Both the position numbers and the translations under genes were made by a program. This document shows positions 8,495-16,890 of a stretch of 64,000 nt of DNA, piece after piece. Below the pieces are notes generated by a model. That model saw only the letters and a list, made by a program, of their open reading frames with translations, was not told the origin of the DNA and made no database searches. The stretch spans positions 240,136 to 304,135 of the forward strand of contig JAGTJX010000002.1 of the NCBI GenBank assembly GCA_023657465.1, written 5' to 3'. Positions within the stretch are counted from its first letter, which is position 1. Each line of letters starts with the position of its first letter. This stretch comes from Lysobacteraceae bacterium. GTDB lineage: Bacteria; Bdellovibrionota; UBA1018; JAGTJX01.

Positions 8495-8932
8495 TTATTT
8501 CTCCAGTTTCATCATTTTTTTCACTCTGGCTTCGTGGCGTTCGTCTTTTGAAAACGGTGTTTCAATGAAGGTGCGAGTGATTTCGATTGCAGTTTTTGGT
8601 TCTAAGAATCTTTGGCCAAGGCAGAGGATGTTGGCGTCGTTGTGTTCCTTCGAGAGTTTTGCAACGGCGACTTCAGAGACGAGAGCAGCGCGGATACCTG
8701 GGATTTTGTTTGCAGCGATTGACATGCCGACACCGCTTCCACAGATGAGGACACCGAGAGCACCCGGAGTCTTTGCAACCTGGCGTGAACACTTCTCAGC
8801 ATAATCTGGATAGTCGACACGTTCTGCTGATGGGGGGCCTAGATCTACCCATTCGTAGTCTTTGAGCACTCGTTTGATTTGTTCTTTGAGTTCGAATCCG
8901 GCATGGTCTGATGCGATCCAGATTTTTAGCAT
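8495..8932 (-). CDS. rpiB: Ribose-5-phosphate isomerase B
   Basis: 145 residues from the ATG at 8932; the open frame to 8998 adds 22 unrelated residues. Family features: [15 protein letters not shown] at the N-terminus, the YPDYAEKC motif, and [26 protein letters not shown] carrying the catalytic cysteine and anion-binding glycines. It interconverts ribose-5-P and ribulose-5-P. It sits between fabF and glyA; rpiB-glyA adjacency is common in bacteria. A 24-base sequence repeated elsewhere in the window lies about 58 bases upstream of the start. Confidence 0.95.
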   Translation of the reverse strand: MLKIWIASDHAGFELKEQIKRVLKDYEWVDLGPPSAERVDYPDYAEKCSRQVAKTPGALGVLICGSGVGMSIAANKIPGIRAALVSEVAVAKLSKEHNDANILCLGQRFLEPKTAIEITRTFIETPFSKDERHEARVKKMMKLEK

Positions 8933-8989
8933 GGTGGGACAGTACTTCAGTCGACAGGGGAGAAGCAATAGTATGTAACTTTTACTTTT

Positions 8990-9013
8990 GTTAACCAAGA
9001 TATTGTGCGTTAA
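8990..9013. promoter_or_regulatory. Copy 1 of a dispersed 24-base repeat upstream of rpiB
   Basis: This 24-base sequence starts GTTAACCAAGATATTG and ends GTTAA. It recurs at 35897-35920 with 22 of 24 identical bases. Both copies lie 30-60 bases upstream of a minus-strand gene start (rpiB here, a secreted protease there) and in the same orientation relative to it. It could be a regulator site or a promoter element; function unknown. Confidence 0.4.
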
Positions 9014-9031
9014 GTAGTTGAAATATCTAAG

Positions 9032-10333
9032 TTAAATCTTACTCATCAAGAGACTGGCGTTCGTGCCGCCGAATCCGAAGCTATTACTGATTGCATGCTT
9101 AATCGTTTTCTTCACTGCTTTGTTAGGTGTGAGGTTCAGACCAAGCTTTGCAATGTCTGGATCAATAGAATCTAAATTGATCGTCGGCGGAACCACACTG
9201 TCTCTCATCGCAAGAAGAGTAATGATCGCTTCGATTGCGCCTGCTGCACCTAAGAGATGTCCAGTCATGGACTTCGTCGCACTCACATGAAGCTTCGAAA
9301 CATTACCTTCCATGAGCGTATGAATCGCAGTCGACTCTTCGATATCTCCTGTGCCTGTAGAAGTTGCATGTGCGTTCACGTAGTCGATGTCACCAGGATT
9401 GAGTCCTGCTTCCTTCAACGCTGCTTTCATCGCACGCAGTCCGCCTTCGCCGCCTGGAGCAGGTGAGGTGAGGTGATACGCATCAGCTGTAGCGCCGTAG
9501 CCAGTGATCTCACCGTAAATTTTCGCTCCACGTTTTTTGGCGTGCTCATAATTTTCTAAAACTAAGATCGCAGCACCTTCACCCATGACGAATCCATCGC
9601 GGTCCTTATCAAAAGGACGAGATGCGCGCTTGGGTTCATCGTTACGAGTAGAGAGAGCCTTCATCGCACCGAATCCACCGATGCCCAGAGGACTGATTGT
9701 CGCTTCAGAGCCACCTGCAACCATGATGTCGCACTCTCCGCGTTTGATCACGCGGACGGCTTCACCGATAGCATGACTGCTCGATGCGCAAGCAGTGACG
9801 ACACATTGCTGTGAGCCTTTTAAATTAAGGAGCATAGAAACTTGGCCTGCAGCCATGTTTGCAATGACTTGTGGAATGAAGAATGGAGAAATGCGCTTAG
9901 GGTCTTTGCGCTCAATGACAGTCTCGTAAGTGGCTTCAATCTCTGGGAGCCCGCCCATACCCACACCAATGTTGGTTCCTAAACGTTCTGGAGAAATGGA
10001 ATCACGGAGAGAATCAATGCCGCTGTCACGGTACGCTTCAATCGCTGCTGCTAGAGCAAACTGAACGAAGAGTCCTAAACGACGAACATCCTTCGGAGGA
10101 GAGATCGCTGTCACAGGGGCTTGGGATTTTCCGAATGGATAAAGAGGAGCGTATTGTTTTAAAGGATCAAAACCACGGACTTCAGCCGCAATTTTGGTCG
10201 GATATTGAGTGATATCAAAATGAGTGATCGGTCCCATAGCAGAGTTACCTGCTAAAATTTCACTCCACGTGGTGGGGACATCTAGCCCCAATGGAGTGAC
10301 GGCACCGATGCCCGTCACTACAACTCTGGTCAT
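9032..10333 (-). CDS. fabF: 3-oxoacyl-[acyl-carrier-protein] synthase II (KAS II)
   Basis: 433 residues, slightly long for FabF because of an insert around residues 60-82. The condensing Cys is C182 (VVTACASSS), followed by the two catalytic histidine motifs [11 protein letters not shown] and [11 protein letters not shown] and the C-terminal [12 protein letters not shown]. It elongates acyl-ACP in type II fatty acid synthesis. It overlaps acpP by 4 bases (ATGA), the classical acpP-fabF arrangement. Confidence 0.97.
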   Translation of the reverse strand: MTRVVVTGIGAVTPLGLDVPTTWSEILAGNSAMGPITHFDITQYPTKIAAEVRGFDPLKQYAPLYPFGKSQAPVTAISPPKDVRRLGLFVQFALAAAIEAYRDSGIDSLRDSISPERLGTNIGVGMGGLPEIEATYETVIERKDPKRISPFFIPQVIANMAAGQVSMLLNLKGSQQCVVTACASSSHAIGEAVRVIKRGECDIMVAGGSEATISPLGIGGFGAMKALSTRNDEPKRASRPFDKDRDGFVMGEGAAILVLENYEHAKKRGAKIYGEITGYGATADAYHLTSPAPGGEGGLRAMKAALKEAGLNPGDIDYVNAHATSTGTGDIEESTAIHTLMEGNVSKLHVSATKSMTGHLLGAAGAIEAIITLLAMRDSVVPPTINLDSIDPDIAKLGLNLTPNKAVKKTIKHAISNSFGFGGTNASLLMSKI

Positions 10334-10578
10334 GAGGTCGCAGACTTAGAGGAAATGTACTTAACGACGTCGCCGACAGTTTTGATTTTTTCAGCTTCTT
10401 CGTCTGGAATATCGAGGTCGAACTCTTCTTCCATGGTCATGACGAGCTCAACGATGTCGAGGCTGTCAGCGCCTAGGTCTTCAATGAATGAAGCGCCAGT
10501 AGTGACTTTTGCGGATTCAACAGCGAGTTGATCGCAGATAATGGTACGAACTTTTTCTTCAACAGATTCTAATGCCAT
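10330..10578 (-). CDS. acpP: Acyl carrier protein
   Basis: 82 residues, acidic, with the phosphopantetheine site in [10 protein letters not shown] (Ser39). Ends [12 protein letters not shown] like housekeeping AcpP. It sits between fabG and fabF, so this is the primary fatty-acid ACP, distinct from the stand-alone ACP at 24925-25221. A good SD (GGAGAG) precedes the ATG. Confidence 0.97.
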   Translation of the reverse strand: MALESVEEKVRTIICDQLAVESAKVTTGASFIEDLGADSLDIVELVMTMEEEFDLDIPDEEAEKIKTVGDVVKYISSKSATS

Positions 10579-10607
10579 AAGTTTACTCTCCTCTATTCAT
10601 TAACTGT

Positions 10608-11351
10608 CTAAGTAGACATTCCACCGTTTACAGCGATGACTTCGCCTGTAATGTAGCGGCTATCGGTCCCTACTAGAAACGCGACAGCGTTGGCAACCTC
10701 TTCAGGTTCTCCCATTCGCTCAAGTGGTATGGAACGTAAGATGCTTTCTTTTTGTGCGTCAGTCAAGTTCTCAGTCATGTCGGTTTTGATGAAGCCGGGC
10801 GTTACAACATTGGATCTAATTTTCCTGCTTGCGACTTCTTGAGCGATACTTTTAGCGAATCCAATGAGGCCTGATTTGGTGGCTGAATAGACAGATTGTC
10901 CAGCGTTTCCTGTTTCTCCGACAACAGATGAAATAAACACGATAGAGCCGCCGTTTTTGGCTTTGATCATCGACTTCACGCATTCACGTGTGCAGACGAT
11001 TGCTCCACGCAAATTCACGTTGAGGAGCTCATCGATTTGCTCGTTGGATTGTCTCATGAGTAGCGCGTCACCGGTGATTCCCGCGTTGTTCACTAATGCT
11101 GCAACTGGGCCGTATTCTTTCACCATGCCTTCGATAGTATTCGTAATGTCTGCAGGATTTCCAATATTAAACGAGATTAAGAATCCTTTACCTCCAGCTG
11201 TTTTGATTTCTGAGAGGATCGCTTCTGCTTGTGATTTACCTGAACGATAGTGAACTCCAACGAGGTAGCCTTGAGATCCTAGTTTCTTAGCTATTGCAGC
11301 TCCGATGCCACGTGAGGCACCGGTAACAAGAGCTACGCCTTTTTGAGTCAT
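10608..11351 (-). CDS. fabG: 3-oxoacyl-[acyl-carrier-protein] reductase
   Basis: 247 residues from the ATG at 11351. That start gives the ATGA overlap with fabD and a well-spaced AGGA; another ATG two codons upstream is too close to the SD. Rossmann motif TGASRGIG, NNAG, Ser in SSVVGETG, the YSATKSG active-site Tyr/Lys, and C-terminal EEVANAVAFLVGTDSRYITGEVIAVNGG. NADPH-dependent ketoreduction step of fatty-acid elongation. Confidence 0.96.
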   Translation of the reverse strand: MTQKGVALVTGASRGIGAAIAKKLGSQGYLVGVHYRSGKSQAEAILSEIKTAGGKGFLISFNIGNPADITNTIEGMVKEYGPVAALVNNAGITGDALLMRQSNEQIDELLNVNLRGAIVCTRECVKSMIKAKNGGSIVFISSVVGETGNAGQSVYSATKSGLIGFAKSIAQEVASRKIRSNVVTPGFIKTDMTENLTDAQKESILRSIPLERMGEPEEVANAVAFLVGTDSRYITGEVIAVNGGMST

Positions 11352-12331
11352 TTCCATCCTGCAATTTCCTTTATGGAGGATTGTAATGACTCAACGTCGG
11401 TTACTCCAGCCAATTTAAGTAGGTCAGCGCTTGGCTGGTCTTTTGCAATCCGTTTCATGAGACCTGAGAGTACATTTCCTGATCCGAATTCAATGAACTG
11501 CGTGTGACCAGAAGAGAGCGCAGTCAGCATCGACTGCTTCCAGAGTACGACGTGATCGATTTGTTCGCTTAAGAGAGAAGCGATATTTTCAGATTCGCGG
11601 GAAATTCTTGCTGTGCGGTTTGGGATGTAAGCGTTTTTCAGATCTGAAATTTTTGTTTTTTGGAGGAGCTCATTCATCGAATCTCTAGCAGGCTTCATAA
11701 GTTTGCAATGAAACGGAGCGCTGACATTCAGTGGAAGCGCCTTGATTCTGAGATCTTTTGCCATGGCAGTTGCGATTTCGACTGCTTCCTTCGTTCCTGA
11801 AATCACGATCTGCCCTGGAGCATTGAAGTTAGCAGGTTCTACGATCTGAGGAAGTTCTGATTCAGGATGATTTTTAATTGCAGTAGCCGTGGCGTCTGCG
11901 CAGAGTTTTGCTACCTGTTCATCGTTTCCGCCCAATAGCGCTGCCATTTTGCCTAAGCCCTCGGGCACAGCTTTTTGCATGGCCTGTCCGCGAGCGCGTA
12001 CTAAGCGAGCAGCATCCCAAAGCGTGATCGCGCCTGATGCTACGAGTGCAGAATACTCACCGAGTGAATGTCCTGCACAGACTTGAGGTGTGAATTCTAA
12101 TTCCTTCTCGGCGACTCTGAATGCTGCGACAGAAGTGAGTAAGAGTGAAGGTTGTAGATTCTCAGTGAGAGTGAGATCGCTTTCTGGCCCTTCGAAACAA
12201 AGCTTCTTGAAGTCGACAGAACAGCTGTCACTGCCTTCTTCAAAAACAGCACGGGCTAAAGGAAAGTTCTCGTAAAAAGACTTTCCCATTCCGACTTTTT
12301 GAGAGCCTTGGCCGGGGAAAAGAGCGATCAC
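11348..12331 (-). CDS. fabD: Malonyl-CoA:ACP transacylase
   Basis: 327 residues. N-terminal FPGQGSQKVGMGK, the nucleophile in GHSLGEYSA (Ser89) and the SAPFHCKLM histidine motif identify FabD. It loads malonate on ACP. The order rpmF-fabD-fabG-acpP-fabF is the standard bacterial fab block, but plsX and fabH, which usually lie between rpmF and fabD, are missing here. The gap to rpmF is only 7 bases. Confidence 0.96.
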   Translation of the reverse strand: MIALFPGQGSQKVGMGKSFYENFPLARAVFEEGSDSCSVDFKKLCFEGPESDLTLTENLQPSLLLTSVAAFRVAEKELEFTPQVCAGHSLGEYSALVASGAITLWDAARLVRARGQAMQKAVPEGLGKMAALLGGNDEQVAKLCADATATAIKNHPESELPQIVEPANFNAPGQIVISGTKEAVEIATAMAKDLRIKALPLNVSAPFHCKLMKPARDSMNELLQKTKISDLKNAYIPNRTARISRESENIASLLSEQIDHVVLWKQSMLTALSSGHTQFIEFGSGNVLSGLMKRIAKDQPSADLLKLAGVTDVESLQSSIKEIAGWK

Positions 12332-12338
12332 GGTTGAA

Positions 12339-12539
12339 TTACGCGCGAGCTGACTTGGATGCTTTTTTAGCTTTTTTTGCAGCTACGTATGCATCAACGT
12401 TAGCGAGGCTCACGCGATGTGGGCGAGTGAGTTCACCGTTTGTGTCTTTGATGAGAGTGACTTTTTCGATTTTGTTTCCGCTAGCGAAACGGCGCATGTT
12501 GCTTCTGCTACGACTGGATTTCTTTTTTGGAACTGCCAT
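12339..12539 (-). CDS. rpmF: 50S ribosomal protein L32
   Basis: 66 residues. N-terminal MAVPKKKSSRSRSNMRR is diagnostic for bL32, and the next stretch ends THRV-like (RPHRVSL). The protein lacks the Cys pairs of zinc-type L32 forms. It follows the DUF177 protein, the standard neighbour. Confidence 0.95.
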   Translation of the reverse strand: MAVPKKKSSRSRSNMRRFASGNKIEKVTLIKDTNGELTRPHRVSLANVDAYVAAKKAKKASKSARA

Positions 12540-12552
12540 GACTCATGTCTCC

Positions 12553-13161
12553 TTAAATTCGTTTACCTTTAAAATCTTTTAGAACTGAGAAACTGTTTGT
12601 GGTCTGTATCTTTGCACAAGCGCATCGACCTACATTTAGGTCGGATCCACAGTTCTGACAAATACCCTTACAATCGGACTTACAGAGCGGCTGCAGCGGA
12701 ATTTGTAAGACCCACTGTTCCGTCAAAACCTCTGATAAGTCAATCCATTCTTGATTGAGGTATGTGATTTCAGGGCTGTTTTCGTCTTCTTCCCTATGGA
12801 TGCTTTTTGCGGTTCCGGTGACCCCGCCGTTTTTCTCACCTGCGAATTCGCGATTGCGAGTATAGAGGTCATAAACCTTGCCTTTGAGCCCATAAGTAAA
12901 GAGCTTAGCGCATCGGCTACAGAGGAGGCTTAACTCGGTACCATAGTCACCTCTAGCTATAACGACGCCGTCGATTTTGCAGAGGTTGAGGTTCACAGCT
13001 GTGGGGCGAGCTTTGAGGGCGGTCGTTACAGGTGGTTTTAAGCGATTTAACTCGGTGTCGGACTCATCAAGTGAGCTCAGAGCCTGGGTGAGCCAGGTGT
13101 CTTGGTCAGTGAACTTGTAGTCCTGGCCTTCTTCTTTGATTTCGCTGAGATGGATCTTCAC
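12553..13161 (-). CDS. YceD/DUF177 family protein (23S rRNA accumulation protein)
   Basis: 202 residues. The central LSLLCSRC and the C-terminal cysteine cluster (CKSDCKGICQNCGSDLNVGRCAC) are characteristic of DUF177/YceD proteins encoded directly upstream of rpmF, and the SDCKGIC-NCG motif is diagnostic. E. coli YceD affects 23S rRNA accumulation, with an unknown mechanism. The start (ATG at 13161) is divergent from the histone-like gene; the 82 bases between must hold both promoters. First gene of the fab operon. Confidence 0.92.
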   Translation of the reverse strand: MKIHLSEIKEEGQDYKFTDQDTWLTQALSSLDESDTELNRLKPPVTTALKARPTAVNLNLCKIDGVVIARGDYGTELSLLCSRCAKLFTYGLKGKVYDLYTRNREFAGEKNGGVTGTAKSIHREEDENSPEITYLNQEWIDLSEVLTEQWVLQIPLQPLCKSDCKGICQNCGSDLNVGRCACAKIQTTNSFSVLKDFKGKRI

Positions 13162-13243
13162 GCTCGCACACTACCAAAGGGGGTGGGGTAGGGTCAATGA
13201 TTTGCTTGACGCTCCCTGTTTTCAGTGGCAAACCCAAGGGGCA

Positions 13244-13981
13244 ATGGCAAAAAAGAATGTAAAAACAAAGACTAAGTCAGCAACAAAACCCGCTAAAGCA
13301 GCTAAGGCAGCTCCAAAAGCTAAGCCTGTTGGGAAAATCGCTAAAGCAGTGAAGGCTGTAAAAGCCGCAGCTGCAAAGCTCACTGGAAAACCAGATACTG
13401 CTAAAGCTCCAAAAGCAGTGGTGAAGTCTGCGGGCAAGAACGTTAAAGTAGAAATTCAAGCCGTTGTAAAATCTACAAAATCCGCAGTGTCAGTTAAGGG
13501 CGGAAAAATCAAAGTCACAGAAACTGAAGTCGTCGCTGTAGCTGTTCAAACCAAGGGTGCAAAAGCAGCAGGCAAAAAAGGCGAAAAATCGGCTAGCTCT
13601 GGATCATCGCGAAGCAAGTCTCTGACGAACTCTTGCAGAGAAATGACCTGTGATCTATCTCCAACATCAGCTGGATATTGCCGAGCTCATTACATCAAAA
13701 ATTGGAAAAAAATTAAGCGTAAAGAAGCAGTTCTTAAAGACGGAAAACTCAATCAGTACGTCGAAGAATTGATTTCGAAATACCCTGAGAAATACATTGA
13801 AGCGATTCGTTTTGACCTCGCAAACGACAAAGAATTCATGAAAGTCATCCGCGACCTCGAGCTTGATGAGGCGATCGATGATGTCGGTGCAGGTGATGAC
13901 GAAGCGCCAGAAGCTGTCGCTGTTGAAGGCGTCAGCTCACGTCGTGGTGCAGATCTCGACGACGATTCAGATATTTTCTAG
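13244..13981 (+). CDS. Histone H1-like Lys/Ala-rich protein with C-terminal zinc-finger-like domain
   Basis: 245 residues from the ATG at 13244; the longer frame to 13136 lies inside the divergent gene. Residues 1-125 are almost entirely Lys, Ala, Val, Pro and Thr, resembling bacterial H1-like DNA-binding tails. Residues 131-149 carry C-x4-C-x9-C-x2-H (CREMTC...GYCRAHY), a likely zinc-binding motif, then a basic helix KNWKKIKRKEAVL and a helical segment. The last 40 residues are very acidic (DDDSDIF end). A role in nucleoid binding or RNA association is inferred. The TAG stop is formed at the junction with the MITE-like element. Confidence 0.8.
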   Translation: MAKKNVKTKTKSATKPAKAAKAAPKAKPVGKIAKAVKAVKAAAAKLTGKPDTAKAPKAVVKSAGKNVKVEIQAVVKSTKSAVSVKGGKIKVTETEVVAVAVQTKGAKAAGKKGEKSASSGSSRSKSLTNSCREMTCDLSPTSAGYCRAHYIKNWKKIKRKEAVLKDGKLNQYVEELISKYPEKYIEAIRFDLANDKEFMKVIRDLELDEAIDDVGAGDDEAPEAVAVEGVSSRRGADLDDDSDIF

Positions 13982-14261
13982 TCCTGACTTCTGATTCGAT
14001 ACTCACTACGTAGTATTCACACAACACATTCACTTGCACCCAACAGAGTGCAGCTCCTGCTTTGCATGCCTCTCCCTCATTTATTTTCAAATAGCACGAG
14101 ATTTTATGGAGCTGGATGCGCTTCCATAAAAGGGCAGGAGCCCGCTCGAGTGCGGATTGAAAATGAATGAGGGAGTACGCATCCGCTGGCATGAACCTCT
14201 GTTGGGGGCAAGTGAATGTGCTGTGTGGGTATTTAATTTGTATCGATTCAGAAGACAGGAC
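13981..14261. mobile_element. MITE-like palindromic element, 281 bp, flanked by TA
   Basis: The two halves are reverse complements over almost the whole length. The outer ends GTCCTGaCTTCTGAtTCGATA pair with two mismatches. An inner block CACATTCACTTGC...CCCAACAGAG is near-perfect, TCCCTCATtTATTTTCAA has one mismatch, and the centre TTTTATGGA / TCCATAAAA is perfect. TA dinucleotides flank both ends (13979-13980 and 14262-14263), as in target duplications of IS630/Tc1-mariner-type elements. There is no coding capacity. Removing the element and one TA restores a TAA stop for the upstream gene. Confidence 0.75.
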
Positions 14262-14357
14262 TAAGTAGTGTCTTATGTGTCCGCACAGTGTGTCGTGAGT
14301 TTTTACTTCTCTTTTCTATTTGAAATATGTAGTTAGTCCCCAGGTTCGGGGGAACTC

Positions 14358-14780
14358 ATGAAAAATCAAATAATGTCAGTGTTTGCGGCGTTAATTGTCG
14401 CATTTTTAAACTCAAGCTCAAGCTCTGCGGCTGATATCACTTACAAATGTGTGTCGAAACAAATGGGGAAATTCTCTATCAGTTTCAATGGTAAGGGTGC
14501 TCAGACGAATTTTGATACTCTGATCGATGGCCGTGGGGATCAGAAGTTCTATGACATCACACGTGATGAAGATTACGAAGAAGAAGAAGGCTACGATCGC
14601 TATGTTTATGCGACAAGAGAAGGAAAAGCTGAGTTCTACTTCGAAGCACCTTTTGCACAAGGTGGTAGAAAATTAAAGAATGGAAAAGTAGGCGGATACA
14701 TCCAAATCAATATTTCGTTTCGAAGTGGTTTGAGATTGCCTCAGCAATACACAGTTCTTTGTAATTTGCCGATTAAATGA
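14358..14780 (+). CDS. Small exported protein of unknown function
   Basis: 140 residues. Signal peptide about 1-24 (ends SSSAA), then a mature domain with two cysteines (Cys near residue 31 in TYKCVSK and Cys near 135 in TVLCNL) likely to form a disulfide. An acidic stretch DEDYEEEEGYDRY lies in the middle. The SD GGGGGA is 5 bases upstream, next to a small CCCC...GGGG hairpin. The 3' end overlaps the convergent gene below by 108 bases. No family recognised. Confidence 0.65.
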   Translation: MKNQIMSVFAALIVAFLNSSSSSAADITYKCVSKQMGKFSISFNGKGAQTNFDTLIDGRGDQKFYDITRDEDYEEEEGYDRYVYATREGKAEFYFEAPFAQGGRKLKNGKVGGYIQINISFRSGLRLPQQYTVLCNLPIK

Positions 14781-15632
14781 ACGCGAAGAGCGTTCAAGAA
14801 GTAGGAACTTGCCGATCATTTCGACAGAAGAAATGCCCGTTTCTGCCTTATCTTTATAGCTGCGGATGAGAGAGAGAGCATTGTTCAGCGCGCTCATTTT
14901 TTCTACTTGTGAGTGCTGTGGACTGATGATGAATTTGAGGAGATCACCATTGTCCATTTCTGTTGAGAACTTCTTGAGTCGTGCAGACATCTCGAAGTAA
15001 TCAGCCTGAGATTCTAAAGACTTCTGATCGCGGAGGATTTCTGGTTTAAACTCAGCATAAGTTTTGTAGAGGGTTTTTTCGAAGAAGTCTCTAGTTTGAG
15101 CTTCTACCTGAGGATAGAAAACTCCATCGGCTAAGATGTAGGGTCTTGAGAAGAATTCTTCCTCACAGTGGTTTAAGACTTCTGGGTAAAGGTAATTGCT
15201 CATGTAGAGGTACTGACAATAACGTCTCAATGAATTACTTCTGTGTTTCAAGGTCATCCATTCATTGTAAGCAGATCTCACTTCTGTCAGTAGTTTGCGA
15301 TGGCCTTGATCTGAAAGTTTCTCTCCACAAGCGACAAGAAGCTTGTCTCCGACTGTTTCACCTTCAATTGATTTTAAGATGGTTTGGTGTTTGAGTTGTC
15401 TAATCTCTTTTTTGACGACATTCTTTTGTTTCTCAACAGCCTTGAAGAGAGCTTTGATGAATTGACCTGAGAGTTTTTTTGCAATGACGTTATCGAGGTA
15501 AGAGCTGTACTCGCTGATCTCTGCTTGTAGAAGAGCGGAGTCATAGGACATGAGTTCCATCATTTTTGATTTTTCATTATGAATCCACGCTGTACGATCG
15601 AGTGATTGTCTCATCCATACTAGCTTAGACAA
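14673..15632 (-). CDS. Hypothetical protein, largely helical; tail overlaps convergent gene
   Basis: 319 residues, charged and mainly helical, no signal peptide or membrane segment. It starts 9 bases after the stop of the exported protein at 15642-16862, so the two are coupled. Residues after about 284 run antisense into the convergent exported gene and look atypical (low-complexity, ending YFSIL). The original C-terminus may therefore have been lost, with the frame running on by chance. A 7-bp hairpin (TGAACGC/GCGTTCA) lies at the junction. Function unknown. Confidence 0.6.
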   Translation of the reverse strand: MSKLVWMRQSLDRTAWIHNEKSKMMELMSYDSALLQAEISEYSSYLDNVIAKKLSGQFIKALFKAVEKQKNVVKKEIRQLKHQTILKSIEGETVGDKLLVACGEKLSDQGHRKLLTEVRSAYNEWMTLKHRSNSLRRYCQYLYMSNYLYPEVLNHCEEEFFSRPYILADGVFYPQVEAQTRDFFEKTLYKTYAEFKPEILRDQKSLESQADYFEMSARLKKFSTEMDNGDLLKFIISPQHSQVEKMSALNNALSLIRSYKDKAETGISSVEMIGKFLLLERSSRSFNRQITKNCVLLRQSQTTSKRNIDLDVSAYFSIL

Positions 15633-15641
15633 GCGAGCGAA

Positions 15642-16862
15642 CTACGTATTAGAAATATGATTTTCTTTGTTTTTCTGCTCACGAGCGAGTCTAGCGTTCT
15701 CTCCAGTAATCAGGATTTCATCGAGTTTGTTCTTCATCGATCCTAGCACTTGGTTGATGTAGTTATCGATGAGACTGAAGGAGAAGTCGTTACGACTCGT
15801 GACCGCTGTTTTGTCGTAATGGGTAGTACTCCAGCATTCTTCTCTCTGAGCAATGGGCTTGAAGCTTATTTTGGAATTTGCGTCTGTATTCGAATCAACG
15901 AAGCTCAAATCTGAAGAAGCCAGAGTTGAGATGTCGGAGCATTTTGCCCAAACATCGGCTCCGTAGTCTTTTGTTTTGATCGTGTTCAGCTGATCACTGA
16001 ATTTCATGAGCTGAGAGTTAACGAGATCGTTCAATTCACGTTGTTTCTTAAAGGCTGCTGCCTCAGGTTTTGAGTCGATGAGTTTGATTTTCTCATCGTA
16101 GGCTTGGCTGAGTTTTTCTAAACGACTCAGTTGCGTGCTAGGAAGCTTAAGCTGGTTGATCTCTTCTTGGATGTTTTTGTAAGTACAGAGATAACTAGCG
16201 AATAGAATGCGGTCGTCACGTTGATTGAAGTCATAACCCATCTTCGACTTCTGAACTGCTGTATCGATTGCCTTCATGATTCCAGTGACTGCTGCGCCAC
16301 CGACAGAGAGGGCGACAGAGTAGGGACCTGTGAAAACTGCTGCGACTGCCGTGACTTCTTGGATGACCGAAGCTGTGGAGCTCAATACTGACTTCTTTTC
16401 TTTGTCATCCAGGCACTCAGATTTACTGATTGCATTGATGATCGTAGAAGCTCTGCTATTGATGATGTTTGAGAACTTTTCAATTTGATTGACGGTGCCG
16501 ATTTCGGTGATGGCAATGCGTTTTTCTTGAATTTCTTTGATCTCACCATTGGCATCACGTTTGATCTGTTTGTCGAGGTCGACATAGTAATCGTGCTCAA
16601 GGGTGTACTTCAGTGTTTTGAATGCGAGATAGTCTTTAGTGAGTCCGTCCAAGCTTTCGGCCAGTCCTGGGTTATCGCACTTGCCACCATTCTTGGTGAC
16701 TAAGCCGTTGAAAGAGACCAGTCTTTCGTAGAGGTTCTTATAGGCGTCAGCCGCCATGGGGCACGAAACAGCGTAGCTGTTTTCAGCAACCAAAAGGATG
16801 CTCAATACTGTGAGGATTTGAATCGCGATTCCCATTCCACCTGGGTCATATATGCGTTGCAT
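15642..16862 (-). CDS. Exported helical protein with a central hydrophobic hairpin, unknown function
   Basis: 406 residues (an in-frame ATG at 16835 is an alternative start). Signal peptide ends ENSYA. The mature protein is mainly long amphipathic helix. It is interrupted near residues 175-215 by a hydrophobic, Gly/Ala-rich segment (VTAVAAVFTGPYSVALSVGGAAVTGIM), which looks like a membrane-inserting helical hairpin. Four to six cysteines are dispersed. The architecture resembles alpha-helical pore-forming or membrane-inserting proteins, but this is shape only, with no family match. It lies 28 bases downstream of the lipid-cluster MFS gene and directly upstream of the 319-residue gene. Confidence 0.65.
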   Translation of the reverse strand: MQRIYDPGGMGIAIQILTVLSILLVAENSYAVSCPMAADAYKNLYERLVSFNGLVTKNGGKCDNPGLAESLDGLTKDYLAFKTLKYTLEHDYYVDLDKQIKRDANGEIKEIQEKRIAITEIGTVNQIEKFSNIINSRASTIINAISKSECLDDKEKKSVLSSTASVIQEVTAVAAVFTGPYSVALSVGGAAVTGIMKAIDTAVQKSKMGYDFNQRDDRILFASYLCTYKNIQEEINQLKLPSTQLSRLEKLSQAYDEKIKLIDSKPEAAAFKKQRELNDLVNSQLMKFSDQLNTIKTKDYGADVWAKCSDISTLASSDLSFVDSNTDANSKISFKPIAQREECWSTTHYDKTAVTSRNDFSFSLIDNYINQVLGSMKNKLDEILITGENARLAREQKNKENHISNT

Positions 16863-16890
16863 CTTTATGTAAATAGACTGAGTTTATATT

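Noticed and set aside
12334..12582. 82-codon + strand frame
   Set aside because: Antisense to rpmF.
13222..13459. Two minus-strand frames of hydrophobic Ala/Phe-rich sequence
   Set aside because: Antisense image of the Lys/Ala-rich tail of the histone-like gene.
15632..15651. The genes at 14673-15632 and 15642-16862 as one frameshifted protein
   Set aside because: The upstream gene ends in a charged tail and the downstream one has its own ATG with normal spacing; nothing in the join looks like a continued domain.
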